From contig NW_023601543.1 in NCBI RefSeq assembly GCF_014898055.3, forward strand, positions 12,237,314 through 12,301,313: DNA of 64,000 nucleotides, written 5' to 3'. The notes below the pieces were generated by a model. It searched no databases. It was not told the DNA's origin and worked only from the letters and a program-made list of their open reading frames with translations. Source of the DNA: Talpa occidentalis. Lineage: Eukaryota; Chordata; Mammalia; Eulipotyphla; Talpidae. Position numbers and translations under genes: made by a program. Of this stretch, positions 10,365 through 24,239 are shown one piece after another (the first letter of the stretch is position 1; every line of letters starts with the position of its first letter).

Positions 10365-12430
10365 TCAATAATTATTCCAAAGGAATGTGTCTCTAGAGAT
10401 AGAATGTCAAGCCCTGCAAGTGCCTAAGAAGGAAAAGATTTGGAGGCATAGAGCCACACAGCATTTCTCGGATCTCTGCTTGTTGACAGCCAACTCTTCT
10501 GTCTGCTTGCAAGGTCAGCCCCGCATTTTGGCAACTGAGAGAGTTGGCTGTCAAATTTAGAAACTAAACTTAAGAGGGAACAACTTCATTATCTGATTAT
10601 AAAGTTTCATGACTTCATTAAGATGTTCAGTCATTCCAGTACAGTAGCAGTATTTTTGAGCAGGAACATTAGTGTTGTCCTCGAAACTCTGGATGAACAG
10701 AATTCGGGTAAAGGGAAAGATAAGTCTCTGGGTTGAATATCTTCGAGTGTAATTCAAAACCAGAGGTGGCTAGTAGGTTTAAATGTACTGTAGTTGAGTT
10801 AAAAGAGGATGTCATGGTTAAAAGCCAAGAATTTCCTCCAGGAGCAGGTGAAAAAACAGCTGACATTCCCAATTGTTTTTCTAAGTGTTTAAAATTACTT
10901 TTCCAGACCTAAAACCTGTAAGCATTTTATTAACATTTGATTAGCAATATTCCTTACTGCGTTGAGGCTGAAATTAAGATCAGATTTCCTTACTTTGCCA
11001 CACACCAAAAAATCCCCAAATAGCTCAACTTTCTTTCACAAAATCCTATCAAACTCATTCCCCTTTTCCTCTCAGCAATCTCAAAGAATCATAGACCATC
11101 AGAGCTGGTAATTAGAGCTCAGGCAGCTCAACACCTTCATTTAAATATAGAGAAACCAAGGCCCAGAGACAAGAAGAAATTTCCCCCAAGAGCCGAAGAG
11201 GGGTGAAGCTGAGAGCACCTCATTGTTTCTCTCACCTTCTTTCTGATTTACAGGCTACCCATTAGAAGATGATCCGTGGACGCCCATGTAGCTATGACTC
11301 TGGCCAATTTTAGTGATAATGTATTCAATATACATCTAACAGGGGTTTTATTTGATCACCAGAAATTGCCCATTTCGCATAAGAAATACAATTTTTAGGC
11401 GGAGCATGAAACTTAAAATCTGAAATAAATCAGTGTTCACAGCATGCAAGACTGTACAGTCAAGTATAATGTGATATTTTGTTTTGTGTAAACATATAGC
11501 AATTAGGTCACATATAGCCACTGAATTACTTGATGACTTTGATTTGTGTAGATACCCAGAGCAGATTTATTCAGATGCTGATGAGAATTGCTATTGTGAA
11601 TTATCTGACTTTATGGGAACTCTGTGTGATATATCCTATTTATAAGTGAGACACAGACTATGTTGCTAGCAAATAGTTGAATTGAAAGGTTGGCTAGAAT
11701 ATAACAAAATAACATTTCTGTTGCCTTAAATAAAAAGGGGGGTACTCTTTAGTAATGTTCATATTCACATTCTAATTAATATATTGGTGTGTATGGATTT
11801 AAAGCCAAATGCCATTAGTCAGTTTAAAATTCAACAATCAACCCACTTGCATGACAGTTCTGATGTCAACCCAGAGGTTTATTTCATTTCTCTTCAGAGA
11901 TCCTTTGTATATCAGCATAGAATTGGAACATGCTGGTTTTGATAGTTATTTGAGAAAAGCTATCAACTAAATTAAAATAACACATTGACTTATGGGTACA
12001 AATGTTGAGCTAGGTGCTGTGCATTTATTTTAGGATAGCTGAACTTTATGCGAGTCTCCAAATGAAAAGGTTATAAACAACAATAACACAAAAATAAGGA
12101 CGAACATAAGGATTATTAAAATGCCTAAGCCACAATACTTAAACTAGTTATAAATCACATTTTTTCCTCTGTTCTAGATCTCAGGCTTCTGGTAATATTG
12201 ACTTATGTCAAAAAGGTGTGGTGGTGCAAACAGGAAGCCTAGTAGGCAGTCCTTTCATAAAGAGAATTAATGGCTTGGGTAAAGCAGTACTTGCAGTAAG
12301 CATTGTACTCCAATAGCCATGTCCCACAGGGCACTACGTTTACACGGAGCCCAGGGAAGCGGTCTCCATTTTTCCGTATATATTTGGAATTTTCTTTTTT
12401 CCCTGTTTTTGGAAAAATAAGTTCTGAACT
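10365..12430. other. Mostly unique intronic sequence
   Basis: Apart from the CR1/L3-like piece near 11.1 kb I see no coding region, SINE or recent L1 here. AT-rich, with no long open frame of interest. Confidence 0.6.
11080..11190 (+). repeat. CR1/L3-type remnant
   Basis: AAGAATCATAGACCATCAGAGCTGG and GAGAAACCAAGGCCCAGAGACAAGAAG follow the ancient mammalian element with ATCATAGA...GAGCTGGAAGGG...GAGGCCCAGAGA. Family name uncertain. Confidence 0.45.
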
Positions 12431-12446
12431 ATAAGCTTTAAAACAT

Positions 12447-12758
12447 GGGCCTCCCCGGTGGCACAGCGGTTGAGCGCTGGGTTGCGAAGCCACTCCGCGG
12501 CCTCTGCGGCGCCGGTTCGATCCCCGGCTGCTCCCAGGCCACCGGAGGAGGGTCCCGCATGGCGCGTACACCTCTCCTGCCGCCCGCTGCCCCCCTCAGC
12601 AGTGTACTTCGGTCCTTCTGCCTGCTCTGCTCCCCACTCTGGCTGTGGTGAATTTTCTCACTCTCCCGCGCTTCTGACTGTACCCAGTGCATGTATAAAC
12701 AAAACAAACAAACAAACCAGCAAACAAATAAATAAAGCATGCCTCTATTAAAAAAAAA
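12447..12758 (+). mobile_element. tRNA-derived SINE, young form with extended CATGCCTCTAT tail
   Basis: Full-length copy ending AAACAAACAAACCAGCAAAC, AATAAATAAAG, CATGCCTCTATT and poly(A). An imperfect duplication AAGCTTTAAAA is seen at 12433-12443 and from 12759. The ACCAGC insertion in the tail is shared with the copy at 47122, so the two probably derive from the same source element. Confidence 0.93.
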
Positions 12759-14600
12759 AAGCTTTAAAAAAAAAAAACATTACATACGATGTCCTAAGAT
12801 ATCTGCAAATTGGGACAGATAAACCTTTGATCACCTAAAAAGGTTTAGCAGTAGGACTTTGTTGAATTTGTACCTATCAGGCAGAAAGCTATAGCACCAT
12901 TAGTTGAAAGGGTGTAGCCATGTTCCAAAAGCCTTGGATGGTAATATTTCTTTTTGTCAGATGAAGCTAGAAATATGATGGAAATTTCACAAGTGTAACA
13001 ACCTTGTATGCCAAATTTCCCACTTGATATCCAAAGTCATTCACACAACCCCGATCCCCATTAACAGTAGGAGTGAAGTTAACTCCCCCAGGAAATCATA
13101 ACCTTCCAATGTATTATTCATGGTTTAGGAATCATTTTGATTTTCTACTTCAAGAATTTAGCCAAAATGAGAACTATTTACTGAATTATTTTTTCCAGTG
13201 CTTCTTCATGTGCTATAACTCCTCAGGCTCTTGTCACGTCAGAACTAGCTATACCGCTTCTCCCTGACGGCCCTTTTTGCATGACTCACTTTTCATGGCT
13301 TGAATGAGTACTAAAAGCAAATCCATGAAAGATTCTTGTGGAAGATTAAGACCACTGAGACTTTGGTGTAATAAGATAACTGATGTACTGGCATTATAGT
13401 TTTTCAGGCAAGTTGAAATAGAAAGATAAAATAAGAGTTCTTCCTTAAAAGTAATCCAAGAAAATATCTTTTCACACAAGAGACACGAAGTGATATCAGT
13501 AAAAGACAATTTTTCAGTGACCTCTTGAACGGCAAACAATAGGCAATTTAGTTCTGATTTGGGGATTGTAAATTCTCCCTAATTGATTGGTTCCCTTTTC
13601 TTCTCTTTTTATTGAGATAAGATACATGTGCCATAAATTCACCCTTTCAAAATGTGTACTATAGTGGTTATCAGTTTATTGACTGAGTTGTCCAATCACT
13701 GCTATCTAACAGCAGAATATTTCACCATCACAGGAAGAAACTCCTACCTTTTAGAAGTTAACTCCCCACTCCCTCCTGCCTCCAGCTCCTCCTGGCAAAG
13801 GCTAATCTATTTTCTGTTTCTATAAATTTGCCTGTTCTGAATATTTCATATAAATGGCATCCTACAATATGTGGCCCTTTGTGGCCACATGAAGTATTCA
13901 TTTAGTATAGTATTCATTTAGCATAGTATTATCACGGTTCATCGACATTACAAGACTTCATTCTTTTTGTGGCTGTATAATATTACATTGTACAAATACA
14001 ACACATCTTCTTTATCCATTTATTCATTGATGGGCATTTGAGTTGTTTCTAACTTTTGGCTGTTGTGAATAATGTTGCTGTGAACACTGGTCAACTAGTA
14101 TGTGTTTGAGTTCTTGATTTCTGTTTAAGTGTTTGATTTCTCTTCTTTTGGATATATGCCCAGAAATGGAATTTCCTGGGTCATCTGGTAATTTTATGTA
14201 TAGAGTAAGTATAATTATATATATATTACATATATAAATTTATTAAGTTATATATAATAATTATGTTTATTGAAGAACCATCAAACTACCCACAAATAGT
14301 TGTACCATTTTACATTGCAACCAGAAATTTATTAGGATTCCACATTCTCCATATCCTCTCTAACATTTGTTGTTATTGTAGCCATCTTAGGATGTTGTAT
14401 TTTGTCAAATGCTTTTTCTACATTTATTGAGACGATCATGTGGTTTTTCCATTACTCTGTTAATATTTTGTATTGATTGCTTTTCAACCTTATATTCCTG
14501 GGATAAATCCCATTTGATCCTGGTGTATAAACACCTTTATGTGTTGATATGTTTGGTCTCTACTTTTTTCCTTTTTTTTTTATAAACTAATCTTTTTATT

Positions 14601-14854
14601 TTTTAAAGATTTATTTATTTATTTATACAAGCACTGGGTATAGTCAGAAGCGCAGGAGGGTGAGAGAATTCACCAGAGCGGGGAGCAGAGCAGTCAGAAT
14701 GATGAAGTACACTGCTGAGGGGAGCAGCGGGCGGCAGGAGAGGTCTGCGCATCATGTGGGACCTTGCCTGGCAGCCGGAGATCGAACTGGCGCTGCAGAG
14801 GCTGCAGGCAGCTTCGCAACCCGGCGCTCAACCGCTGCACCACGGGGGAGGCCC
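14601..14854 (-). mobile_element. tRNA-derived SINE, young form
   Basis: Antisense copy inside an antisense L1. It ends in GGGGGAGGCCC and has a short 6-bp-unit tail. Target duplication is unclear: CTAATCTTTTT before and CTAGTTTTCTA after are only roughly alike. The body lacks part of the CTCTGGCTCTGG region. Confidence 0.88.
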
Positions 14855-15223
14855 TAGTTTTCTACTTTCTTAAAAAAATCTTTTTAGGATTTTTGTGACT
14901 TTATTCCTAAGGGATATTTAGCTGCAGCTTTCTTGTAATGTCTTTTCCTGATTTTACAATCAGAGTAATAATTGGTTTCATGGAATAATGACCAACTTCC
15001 TCACTTTTGTTTATCTGTGAATTTCTCCTGCATTTTTTGAATGACAGTTCTGCCAAATACGAAATTCTTGGTCCACTTTTATTTTTAGTGTTTTTATTCA
15101 GTGTGTTAACCCATTACCTTCTGGGCTTCATGGTTTTTGATGACAAGTTGGCTGTTAATCTTAGTATTACTTGTACATAGGGATTTGCTTCTCACTGATT
15201 TCACTATTCTCTCATTGTCTTTG

Positions 15224-15504
15224 TTTCTTTTTAAAGATTTATTTATTTATGCATACAAGAGCTGGGGGAGAGGCCAGAGATGCAGGGGAGTGAGAGGGTC
15301 CCGCCAGAGACAGAGTGGGGAGCAGAACAGGCAGATTGACCGAAATACACTGCTGAGGGGAGCAGCAGGCAAGGCAGGAGAGGTCTGCTGCACCATGTGG
15401 GTTGCTACCTGGCTGGCCGGGGATCAAACTCTTGCTGCAGAGGCTCCTCCGGATTGCTTCATACTGCGTTGTTTAACCCCTTGCGCCACCAGGGAGGCCT
15501 CCTT
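15224..15504 (-). mobile_element. tRNA-derived SINE, older form
   Basis: Antisense copy with older-form marks: CACAAGGGGTTAA-type head, TATGAAGCAAT, GCATAAATAAATAAATCTTT tail. Flanked by TCTCATTGTCTTTG at 15210-15223 and 15505-15518, an exact 14-bp duplication. The L1 sequence it split continues directly after it (ACTTTGAACACAG). Confidence 0.93.
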
Positions 15505-15689
15505 TCTCATTGTCTTTGACTTTGAACACAGAACGTGAAAAATAATAGGCTTGGACAGTTAACTGACATATAGCTAGAAAGTGAAAATTCACAAACTGGT
15601 TCAGTGAGTGTGTCTCTTTTTAGCAAGGTAGTGTTTCTAAGTATAAAGCTTTGACCTCCATTTATTGTCTTAATGAAAAAGGTGAAGGA

Positions 15690-15971
15690 GGGCCTCCCCT
15701 GGTGGCGCAGCGGTTGAGCGCTGGGCTGCGAAGCTTCCCATAGCCTCTGGAGCTCCGGTTCAATCCCCGCCCACCGGTGAGGGTCCCACATGGCGCGCAG
15801 ACCTCTCCTGCCACCCACTGCTCCCCTCAGCAGTGTATTTCATCCATCTGCCTGCTCTGCTCTGCACTCTGACTCTGGTGAATTCTCTCACCCTCCTGAG
15901 CTTCTGACTGCACCCAGTGCTTGTATAAATAAATAAATAAATAAATCTTTTAAAAAAAAAAAAAAAAGAAA
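15690..15971 (+). mobile_element. tRNA-derived SINE, young form
   Basis: Full-length copy with a TAAATAAATAAATCTTTT tail and poly(A). The exact 15-bp duplication GAAAAAGGTGAAGGA lies at 15675-15689 and 15972-15986. Confidence 0.95.
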
Positions 15972-17257
15972 GAAAAAGGTGAAGGAATTGTTTTCCCGGT
16001 TGTGTTGGTAGGAAGCAAATCTGGCTGTTATAAAAAATTCTGGTATTATTTCAAATAGGAAACAGAAGTCAAACTAGGCGGGGTAGTAGCAGAGACATGT
16101 TTTGAGAAGGAGAAGGACTTGTTTAACAGTAACAGAAGCCCCTTGCAGATTTGATATTACTTATTAGGGAGGTTATGTATTTGTTTAATAAGACAGCTGT
16201 TTAAGTGTGGTACCTAAAGTGTGTGTATTTGTTGGGCATTCGGTCCATGGTACTGTGGTGGGTGCATTTATATGAGAGGTCTCTGCACTGTCAACTTACA
16301 GATGGTGATGCTAGAATTTATTTCAGACTCATGGAATCTCTACATACAACTTCACTGACGATTACACTGTGTATGTTCCTGCCTTTTTCTGGTAATAGGA
16401 AGGCACAAGATGTCAACCATCTAAAATGTCAAAGTAGTCCTTAAATATAACTGCTATTTAGAGATGTATAAATTATAACTAGCCCAACAAATTTAATTTG
16501 GGGAAAACAGCATATTTGAAGTTTTGACTTAGTTGAAAGTTACTATAACTTAGGAATTCACCATTTGTTTTAACAAACTTGATCAAATACACTAGAAAAC
16601 AGAATGAAATTAGGTTTAACTGAATGAAAATGCAAGGATTTCGGTATGATAAAGCCTTTATGATATTTTTGACTGGAATTGGGAATATGTGAGAAGAGAT
16701 GAATGGAAAGAAATAAGGAAGTATGTATATGGTTTGGCCGGTTGATTTAGCCACCTAATCAGGAGTGAATAAGATGAGGAATTTGGGGGATTTTATTACA
16801 TATCCATATCTCTAGAGAATTACTCCTTGTGCAGTATATGTTTCTTGAGGTCAGTCTCCATGTTCTGTTGCTACCACTTACCCATGACAAGTTGGCTCCT
16901 GCATGCCCCCAGGGGCCATGTTGTCTTCTTCCTAGCCTATGATTTGGCTAGGTTTAGATTAGGATCCATGAAGAAGAACCTCATTCTCCCCATTAGCCTT
17001 TGCCCCTCTCTCAATTACCTGCCTTCAATAAATTCTCCTATGATACCCCTAAGGACTAGGCAGATTATTTACAACATTGGTGTGGTTGAAAAGCTCTATC
17101 ATCTGTATGGATTTGCTGTGCTCACCTATAAAAAATGGGAATGGAACCATATCATCCTTCAGGTCCTTTCTAACTCACCATATTGAGTCTATGACCTTTT
17201 CCCCCACCTCCTGCTAATTCCCCTAGTAGCATGTTGAATATAGTGCTGAGCATTTCT

Positions 17258-17568
17258 TTGTTTTTTTAAAAGATTTATTTATTTATTTGTTTGTTTGTTT
17301 GTTTGTTTGTTTGTTTGTTTATTTGTGCAAGAACCGGGGTATAGGCCAGACTCACGGGCAGGTGAGAGGATTCACCAGAGACAGAGTGGGGAACAGAACA
17401 GGCAGACTGATGAAACACACTGCTGAGGGGAGCAGTGGGCACAACAGGAGAGGTCTGCCACGCCATGTGGGACCCTCGCCAGCCAGCCAGGATAGAACAG
17501 GCACTGCAAAAGCTGCGGACAGCCTCAGAGCACGGCGCTCAACCACCTGCGCCACCAGCGGAGGCCCA
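17258..17568 (-). mobile_element. tRNA-derived SINE, older or mixed form with expanded (GTTT)n tail
   Basis: Antisense copy whose tail carries a long GTTT run (about 17287-17322) beside TTTATTTATTT, so the tail has grown as a microsatellite. Exact duplication GTGCTGAGCATTTCT at 17243-17257 and 17571-17585. Confidence 0.92.
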
Positions 17569-18595
17569 ATGTGCTGAGCATTTCTAATCATATTCTTATT
17601 AGATATACATCTCAATATATCTCGTAAGTCCATTTCTCATACTGGATGCCATCCTCTGGGAGGTAACTGCTCCACTTACTAGCTGTCTCCTTCCCTGTTG
17701 TATCTAATAATGGCATGTAAGTCAATTTCTTCAAAGATGAAAATTATCTTGACTTTATCCAGAAGCATGTTGAATGAACATGGTATCCAGAGTGTGTGTG
17801 CATTGCCTGATGTATCAAAGAGGTTAAATGTTGTGGGGGAGGGAAACTGGTGGTTTTTAATGAAATGTTAATTGAATATGACTAAATGGAATCTTGGAGG
17901 TTGGTAGAGAAGCCCATGTTAGAACTGGTCAAGACATTCTTCCCTGCTGAGCTCAGTGAGGAGAAACAAAGAAAGGTAGGACTGTCAATATACATTTGCT
18001 GCAGCCTGGTATAAGCTGTCCTTTTCCCCCCCCACACTTCTCTTACTCCTGCCACTCTATCACTACCATCATCACCAAATAGTTTTGTGGGATAGGGAAG
18101 GAGTCCAGATAAGAAAGCCAGCCAAGCACTTCAGTCCCAGAAGCAAGCAAAATGTGCATACCCCATCCACCAAAGAGCCAACAGAGAAAATAATTCACCA
18201 TAATCTCTGTCGACATATACCTCACCAAAATAGTACACTATCAAGCTCTGCCCAAAACTGAGTACAAATTAGCTGGACTTGGTTACATGATGCTCTTCCC
18301 AGACCTTGTGGTTAAATTCTAATAAGCTTCTTAGGAAAATCAAGGGGCCTGTCTAAGGAATGGATTCCTAAGCGGAGCCAATAGGAGAAATGCTTGATGA
18401 GGGTTGGAATTTGACAATATGAAGTAATGATGAGAGAGACACAGATGGGAATGAAATTGGTTGTGTCTTTACTAGGCTCAACTCTATACTTATTTCAGTG
18501 AAATGAAATTAATCTAAAATATGCTACCAAATGACAGTACATAGATACATTACATTAGCCAATGTTTTATTTAGGGGATAAAAGGTGAGTGTGAA

Positions 18596-18876
18596 GGGCC
18601 TCCCTGGTGGCACAAGGGGTTAAAGCACCACACTATGAAGCAATACGCAGCCTTGGCAGCATGAGTTCGATCTCCAGCCTGCCAGGGAGCAACCCACATG
18701 GCGAGGCAGACATCTCCTGTCTCATCCGCTGCTCCCCTCAGCAGTGTATTTCAGTCAGTCTGCCTGTTCTCTTCCCACTCTGTCTCTGGTGAATCCTCTC
18801 ACCCCCCGCATCTCTGGCCTGCATCCCAGCTCTTGTATGCATAAATAAATAAATCTTTTTAAAAAAACTTTTAAAA
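18596..18876 (+). mobile_element. tRNA-derived SINE, older form
   Basis: Older-form head (CACAAGGGGTTAAAG, CTATGAAGCAATACG) and tail CAGCTCTTGTATGCATAAAT. Flanked by AAAGGTGAGTGTGAA (18581-18595) and AAAGGTGGGTGTGAA (about 18876-18890), with one mismatch. Confidence 0.94.
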
Positions 18877-19525
18877 AAGGTGGGTGTGAAGAATTGTTTA
18901 GGCAAATGTTAAGTAGAAATTATTTTGTAATCAACACAGCAGAAAGTTCTGGTACTAGAATTTCCGCAACTAGAATAGACTGAGCTAAAATTGGAACAAA
19001 TGATCACCAATATCAGTAATAAGTTGATATTAAGTGATTTTGCTAAATAGCCATATGACCAAATACGGGATTCCAACAAGATAGTGACTATATTCAGAGT
19101 ATTAATTGCCAAGTTTGAGTTGAACAACAGTGTTCAATGATTTCCTTTAAAGCATTGTCCTAAACAGTTACCAAAAGGCATGTATCAAATTCCTTTCCTG
19201 TTGGAGAACACCAGCAGTTCAATTTCACATTCCTTCATCTACTACCTCGCCAATCCATTTAAACAGCTCAAGGAATAGAAAGGAAAATTCTACCATGATA
19301 AGGAAGTACTTAATCATTTCATAGGTGTGTTTTTAACTAGTCTTGTCAGTGGCCCTTATAAAATTCCATATTCTAGTGGTCTTCTGTGACTGTTACAAAA
19401 TAATACATGGTGGATTCAGAAAGAACCAATTGTTCTAGTATCTTTAGTGCTGTACCTACTAAACAAAGCAATGGTGTAGAACATGTCCATGTTTTTCATA
19501 TTGAAAGAATTACTCAAGCATTTCT

Positions 19526-19813
19526 TTTTTTTTTTTTTTTTAAAGATTTATTTATTTATTTATACATGCAAGCACTGGGTACAGTCAGAAGCGCGGGAGG
19601 GCGAGAGAACCCACCAGAGCCAGAGCGGGGAGCAGAGCAGGCAGAAGGACCGAAGTACACTGCTGGGGGGAGCAGCGGGCGGCAGGAGAGGTCTGGCGCC
19701 ATGTGGGACCCTCCTCCGGTCGCCGGGGAGCAGCCGGGGATCGAACAGGCGCCGCAGAGGCTGCAGGCAGCTTCGCAACCCAGCACTCAACCACTGCGCC
19801 ACTGGGGAGGCCC
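19526..19813 (-). mobile_element. tRNA-derived SINE, young form
   Basis: Antisense copy with an 18-T tail, then AAAGATTTATTTATTTATTT. Exact duplication TACTCAAGCATTTCT at 19511-19525 and 19814-19828. It is nearly identical to the youngest copies, but ends in the ordinary ATCTTTAAA tail rather than the CATGCCTCTAT tail. Confidence 0.95.
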
Positions 19814-19828
19814 TACTCAAGCATTTCT

Positions 19829-21869
19829 TAAGTTAATCTTCTCTCAAGGAATCAGGCTAAAATGTACACAGGAGCATCATTCTTTTGCTTCTTCTATTTC
19901 AACTTTTAAAAATATGTGATTAGACATGAATATTATAATAATTTTACTTATGCTTCCTGTGGGAACCCGTTTCACCCTTAGGATTCTGTAGCCTAAAATT
20001 TGGAAAAGGAAAGGTTTGAAAGCTCTCTAACCTCCAAGGAAACAATAACTAGAAACTCAAAATCTACTTTTTCATCAAGTCCCAGCTAATTTATTGGTAC
20101 CAGACGTACCAGGTCCCTTATTATACTTGAAATAATGCAACACGGCCTTAATTATCTGAAATATATTTTAAAATTCATATTTTTCAAACCATACAACAGA
20201 GAAGGAAAATGTTTTCACTGAAAACCTATTTATAAATTTTGACCTAGACCGAGTCTTTAAAGGAAGGAAGCTTTGACAGGGAAACTAATCCTTGGTGGGC
20301 CAGAGGCCTTCTGGAAGAACAGTGAGCCAACGTCCTACAGTCACCGAGGTTGACTCCTCAAGCCCTGTGCTTGATGACGCGGCTGCTGTGGTTCGTACAC
20401 TGAGGTTATTTTTAGAGGCTAGAATTCTCATTTCCCAAAAGTGCAACCACAAGATGTCTATTTGGAATGAATCAGATTTGTACACTAGGACAATAGTAAA
20501 TGCTCAGATCATGTCTGTAACCTCAGTTCCCTGAAGAAATATGTAGTATCTGGGTACACTCTCACCCTGGGACCATTGCCCGCCGTCAGTGGCCTTCATC
20601 TAACTGAGGTGATTCCTTTTTGGAAAACAAGCGGTGCTATGGGGTTTCACAGATGTCTTCAAAGTAAGTGTTCCTTCCAGAAAAGTTATATTTTGTCCTT
20701 GTGGCTTTTCACAATGATTTAAAATTGACATAGGGACAAAAAGTCACTAATCCAGAGCAGTGCAGTAGCCAGGTTCACATGCCTTCAGGGGGAAATTGGA
20801 CTTGATGCCTTGCAAGGGCACCTTGCTGTGTTGGCTTTTTGCTGCCACACCTGGCAAGTAAACTTGACCTGGCCAGCTTCTGGAGGCTAGGCCAGCCTCA
20901 TAACTGGACCCGTACCTGTGGGACTTTTGGCCCTTTAAGCAGAGATTGAGTCTAGTAAGGATGGGGACCCTAGAGGACGACATGACAGCCCAGAACCAAC
21001 ACACACTGGCCAACTGACCTAGCAGGCAGGGTACTCAGGATCAGGAGGGGCCCAGTGGGCCTCATTCACCACTTAGTGCTTTGGCTGACCACATCCCTTT
21101 GGGTTGGTTGCTTCATTTGCTTCCAAATATCAATTTCCTGTCTTCCTCTTTGACATTAGCCCCTTCATCAGGGGAGGCACTGTCCTCAACTGGAGGGCAA
21201 GATGGAGCTGCCTCTCAGAGTAGCCCTAATTAAGTTGCTGCTGGCACACTCTAGCTGTACATCTGACTAGCTATCTAGCCTTGGTCCCAGGGCTCTCTGG
21301 CAGGAATTAGCTGTCACTATACCACATTCAATAGTAACATCTTATCAGACCAGGGCTGAAGAACTCAAGATTGGGAGAAATCGAGGCAGCTTTATGTCAT
21401 TACGCCGCTTATCCCTTCAGTTCCCGAGCATTTCTTGAGCACCTACTAGTCTGAAAGTCCTGCCCTTTCCCAGTTTATGCTGGAGCTCAGAACCTCCTTC
21501 CTGGCCCCATTCCAAATCCTAACAACCATATAATAGCTTCGCTTCAATGGCTTGCAGACTGAAGGTGAGGGCGCTGCCACACATGGCTCTCAGCTCCAGC
21601 TTCCTTATTGGAAAAATGAGGCTGATAATACCTGCCCTGGTGCCTCCAGAGGTCCTGGGTGAATCACCTGAGGGAACATAGATGGAAGTGCTTTTAGTTA
21701 TAAAGATAATGACATGCTGATAGTGAGTACACTTACCTAACGTTCACTGCGGGCCTACAGGGTTGCAAAAGTGAGGCTTTCCCAGGCCATAGCTGAAGGT
21801 GAACTAGTTCCAAAAATTCAGATTTCATCCCCTTCAGAGATCCAGATTTTATAAATATATTAATGTTAA
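19829..21869. other. Mostly unique, somewhat GC-richer intronic sequence
   Basis: No recognisable repeat or exon. The part from 20740 to 21700 is less AT-rich than its neighbours and free of young insertions. Nothing identifies a function. Confidence 0.55.
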
Positions 21870-22140
21870 TATCTTATGGTTGGGACACTTACTGTGTGCC
21901 AGATTCTGTGCTCAGAGCTTTACATGGATTCCCTGATTTAACCCCTAGTGTATGCAATATGGGAGAGAGGTGTAGGTGTTGTTATACCCATTTTATAGAA
22001 AAGAAGCATTAGGCTCAGAGAGGTTAAAGAATAATTTCTTGATAGTCATGAGGCTACTAAGTGGTAGAGTATAGATTTGACCATGAGTTTTCTGACTCTA
22101 CAGTATGAGTTTTTAACCACCATTCTATGCTTCCTCTTAA
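21870..22140 (-). repeat. MIR, antisense, fairly complete
   Basis: TTACTGTGTGCCAGATTCTGTGCTCAGAGC, CCCATTTTATAGAAAAGAAGC, GGCTCAGAGAGGTTAAAG and TTTTTAACCACCATTCTATGC are the reverse MIR landmarks in order. Confidence 0.85.
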
Positions 22141-23064
22141 AAAAGAATAAAACTCTATAGAGTTCTAAGTTACTGGTAGTAGTTCTCATATAGGTACATA
22201 TAATTTTTTTTTTTTACTTTAAGGTAATAGGTTCCTAAAACTGCAGAGAACCCCTCTACCCTTGGGAGGGTGCTCCACCAACATAGTTCAAATTTCACCT
22301 CAAGTTGGCTTCTTTCACATGCTGGTTTGTTTTACTATCAAGACGTTTATTTCACTGGGAAAAGTTTTCACAAGTTTCAGCACCACGTTAACAAACACAA
22401 AGTAAGAATCGAGGAAGCCAGAAGTGGTAGAAAAAGCAAGTGCCGTGGATAAGAGACATATCTGGTTGTGAGGGGCTTTCTCACTGATACTAAATGGAAG
22501 CACAATGTCCAGAAGGTCCCTTTGCTTTACATGACCAAGTGTGTCCACCTACATGCACCCATGGTGCGCAAGCCCTTATCTCATGGGGAACATTCAGAAG
22601 GGTCTCCTCAGACTCTTACAAAAATGCTGTGCAACCTTCATTCTGGTGCCTGTGTTTGTCCATGGAGTATTACTTTATTACTTTCTTTGCCTTGCAAGGC
22701 ATTTATAATAAGCTCCTCATGTCTGCTACTGTAGCTCCTCTCCTTCCTCCTCCAGCACCCCTTCTTGCTCTTCCAGATCATTAGCCTCAGCAGCAGAATT
22801 AACACACATCCAAGAACTTATTACCTTGCGAAACAATGTGTGAAAGAGTTTACATATGTTATTCTATTGATTTTTTCATTCACCCATTTAATGAATATTT
22901 ATTAAGCATTTACTTTGTGCTAATCATTGTGCACCACACTGATAATTAAAATAGACCATTACCCCTTCCTTATGAGAGGTTGGTGAGCATGCAACAGGGA
23001 GATACATGATTACAGACTGGGGAAAGTTCTGTGAAGAAAGGGTGCATGGGACTAAGAAAGGTGA

Positions 23065-23280
23065 CTAGTGCTATTTAACGTAATTCTTCAACAACCCTGT
23101 GAAGTTAATGAATAGAATCATCCTCCATTGTACAGATAAGGAAACCAAAGCTCTGAGAGGTTAAGTGATTTGCCCAAAGCCACACAACTAGTACTAGACT
23201 GAGTGGAGTTTCAAGTTCATGTTTGTCAGAAGCCAAAGCTCAGTGGAAATTGCTATACTTTATTGCCTCACCAATGTGTA
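23065..23280 (-). repeat. MIR, antisense
   Basis: TTGTACAGATAAGGAAACC, GCTCTGAGAGGTTAAGTGATTTGCCC and CACACAACTAGT are strong MIR landmarks. A second old repeat (TTATTAAGCATTTACTTTGTGC, 22880-22970) lies just to the left. Confidence 0.85.
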
Positions 23281-24239
23281 AAGTGCACATATAGCCATTA
23301 ATTCTAGCCCTATACATTTGGGTTCTGGCTCCATCTCAAATGTGTGGAGTTGCAATTGTTTCCAATTAGTTGTGGCTGCGGTTTGGTGCATTTGTTCAAA
23401 GAAAGTGTGCACGCAAGGCATAGGTCACGTGCCCTAGGCCTTGTAGATGTGCACAAGGTATAAATCATGCATTCTCCAAAAGCTGGGATTCATTGCAGCC
23501 GCCACATTTGGTCCCCATTAGCTTATGCTCCTCAAATACCAACAGTAAAGCATGTGTTTACGTTGCTGTGGACATGGAACACTGGGCCCCCAAAGCATTC
23601 CTTGCAGGTTGTATAAAGCTGAACATCCAAATTGTCCAGAATCAGTTTTGCAAGCTCTGCTTAATATCTTTAAAATGTAACCTGGATTCCGGATATTTAA
23701 AAAATGCCTGGAGAGAGGTTTGTGGGTAGCCAAAGGAGAGAAAAACAGGTAAATCCTCAAAAATGTGCCAAGCCCCATATTTGCAGTATCTATTTTGTTA
23801 CTCAACATTTATTTTTAAAGTGCTGAAGAGTTGAAAGTCAAGAAAATTCTTAGCTGTGTAGCAGCAATACTGATATTTTTCATTCCATTCTAACCAGCTG
23901 TCCGAAACTTTTCAAAACGAACCTGTTTACAATGAGATAGTCTAGTTATTTAAGATGCATTAGATGTCAAGGCTGGGGACAGCAAGCAGGAAGCAATGTC
24001 ACTTCCCCCTCCCAACTCTGCCATCTGGTAACAAAAGCCCTTCCAATACTAGATCTTCCCATCCAGGTATACTGTTCTTCATCACCAGCATCTAAGAAAA
24101 TAAGATTGAACTTGAAATTACCTCAGGTAAAAGCAGTCAAGATGGCAAAAATCTGAAAGTGAAACCCCCTGTTTGTCTGACCTTACCTAAGACATCTTTT
24201 TCTTGAAGTGCCCTGGGCTTGGGGACAAAAGACTTTATT

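Larger units (their letters stand above)
13600..15640 (-). mobile_element. Long old L1 segment, antisense, with two SINE insertions
   Basis: The + strand begins TTTTTATTGAGATAAGATACATGTGCCATAAATTCACCC and follows the complement of an L1M 3' end and ORF2 region through to CTCTCATTGTCTTTGACTTTGAACAC. SINEs at 14601 and 15224 interrupt it. Right boundary uncertain. An AT-rich patch at 14212-14280 may be an internal microsatellite. Confidence 0.75.
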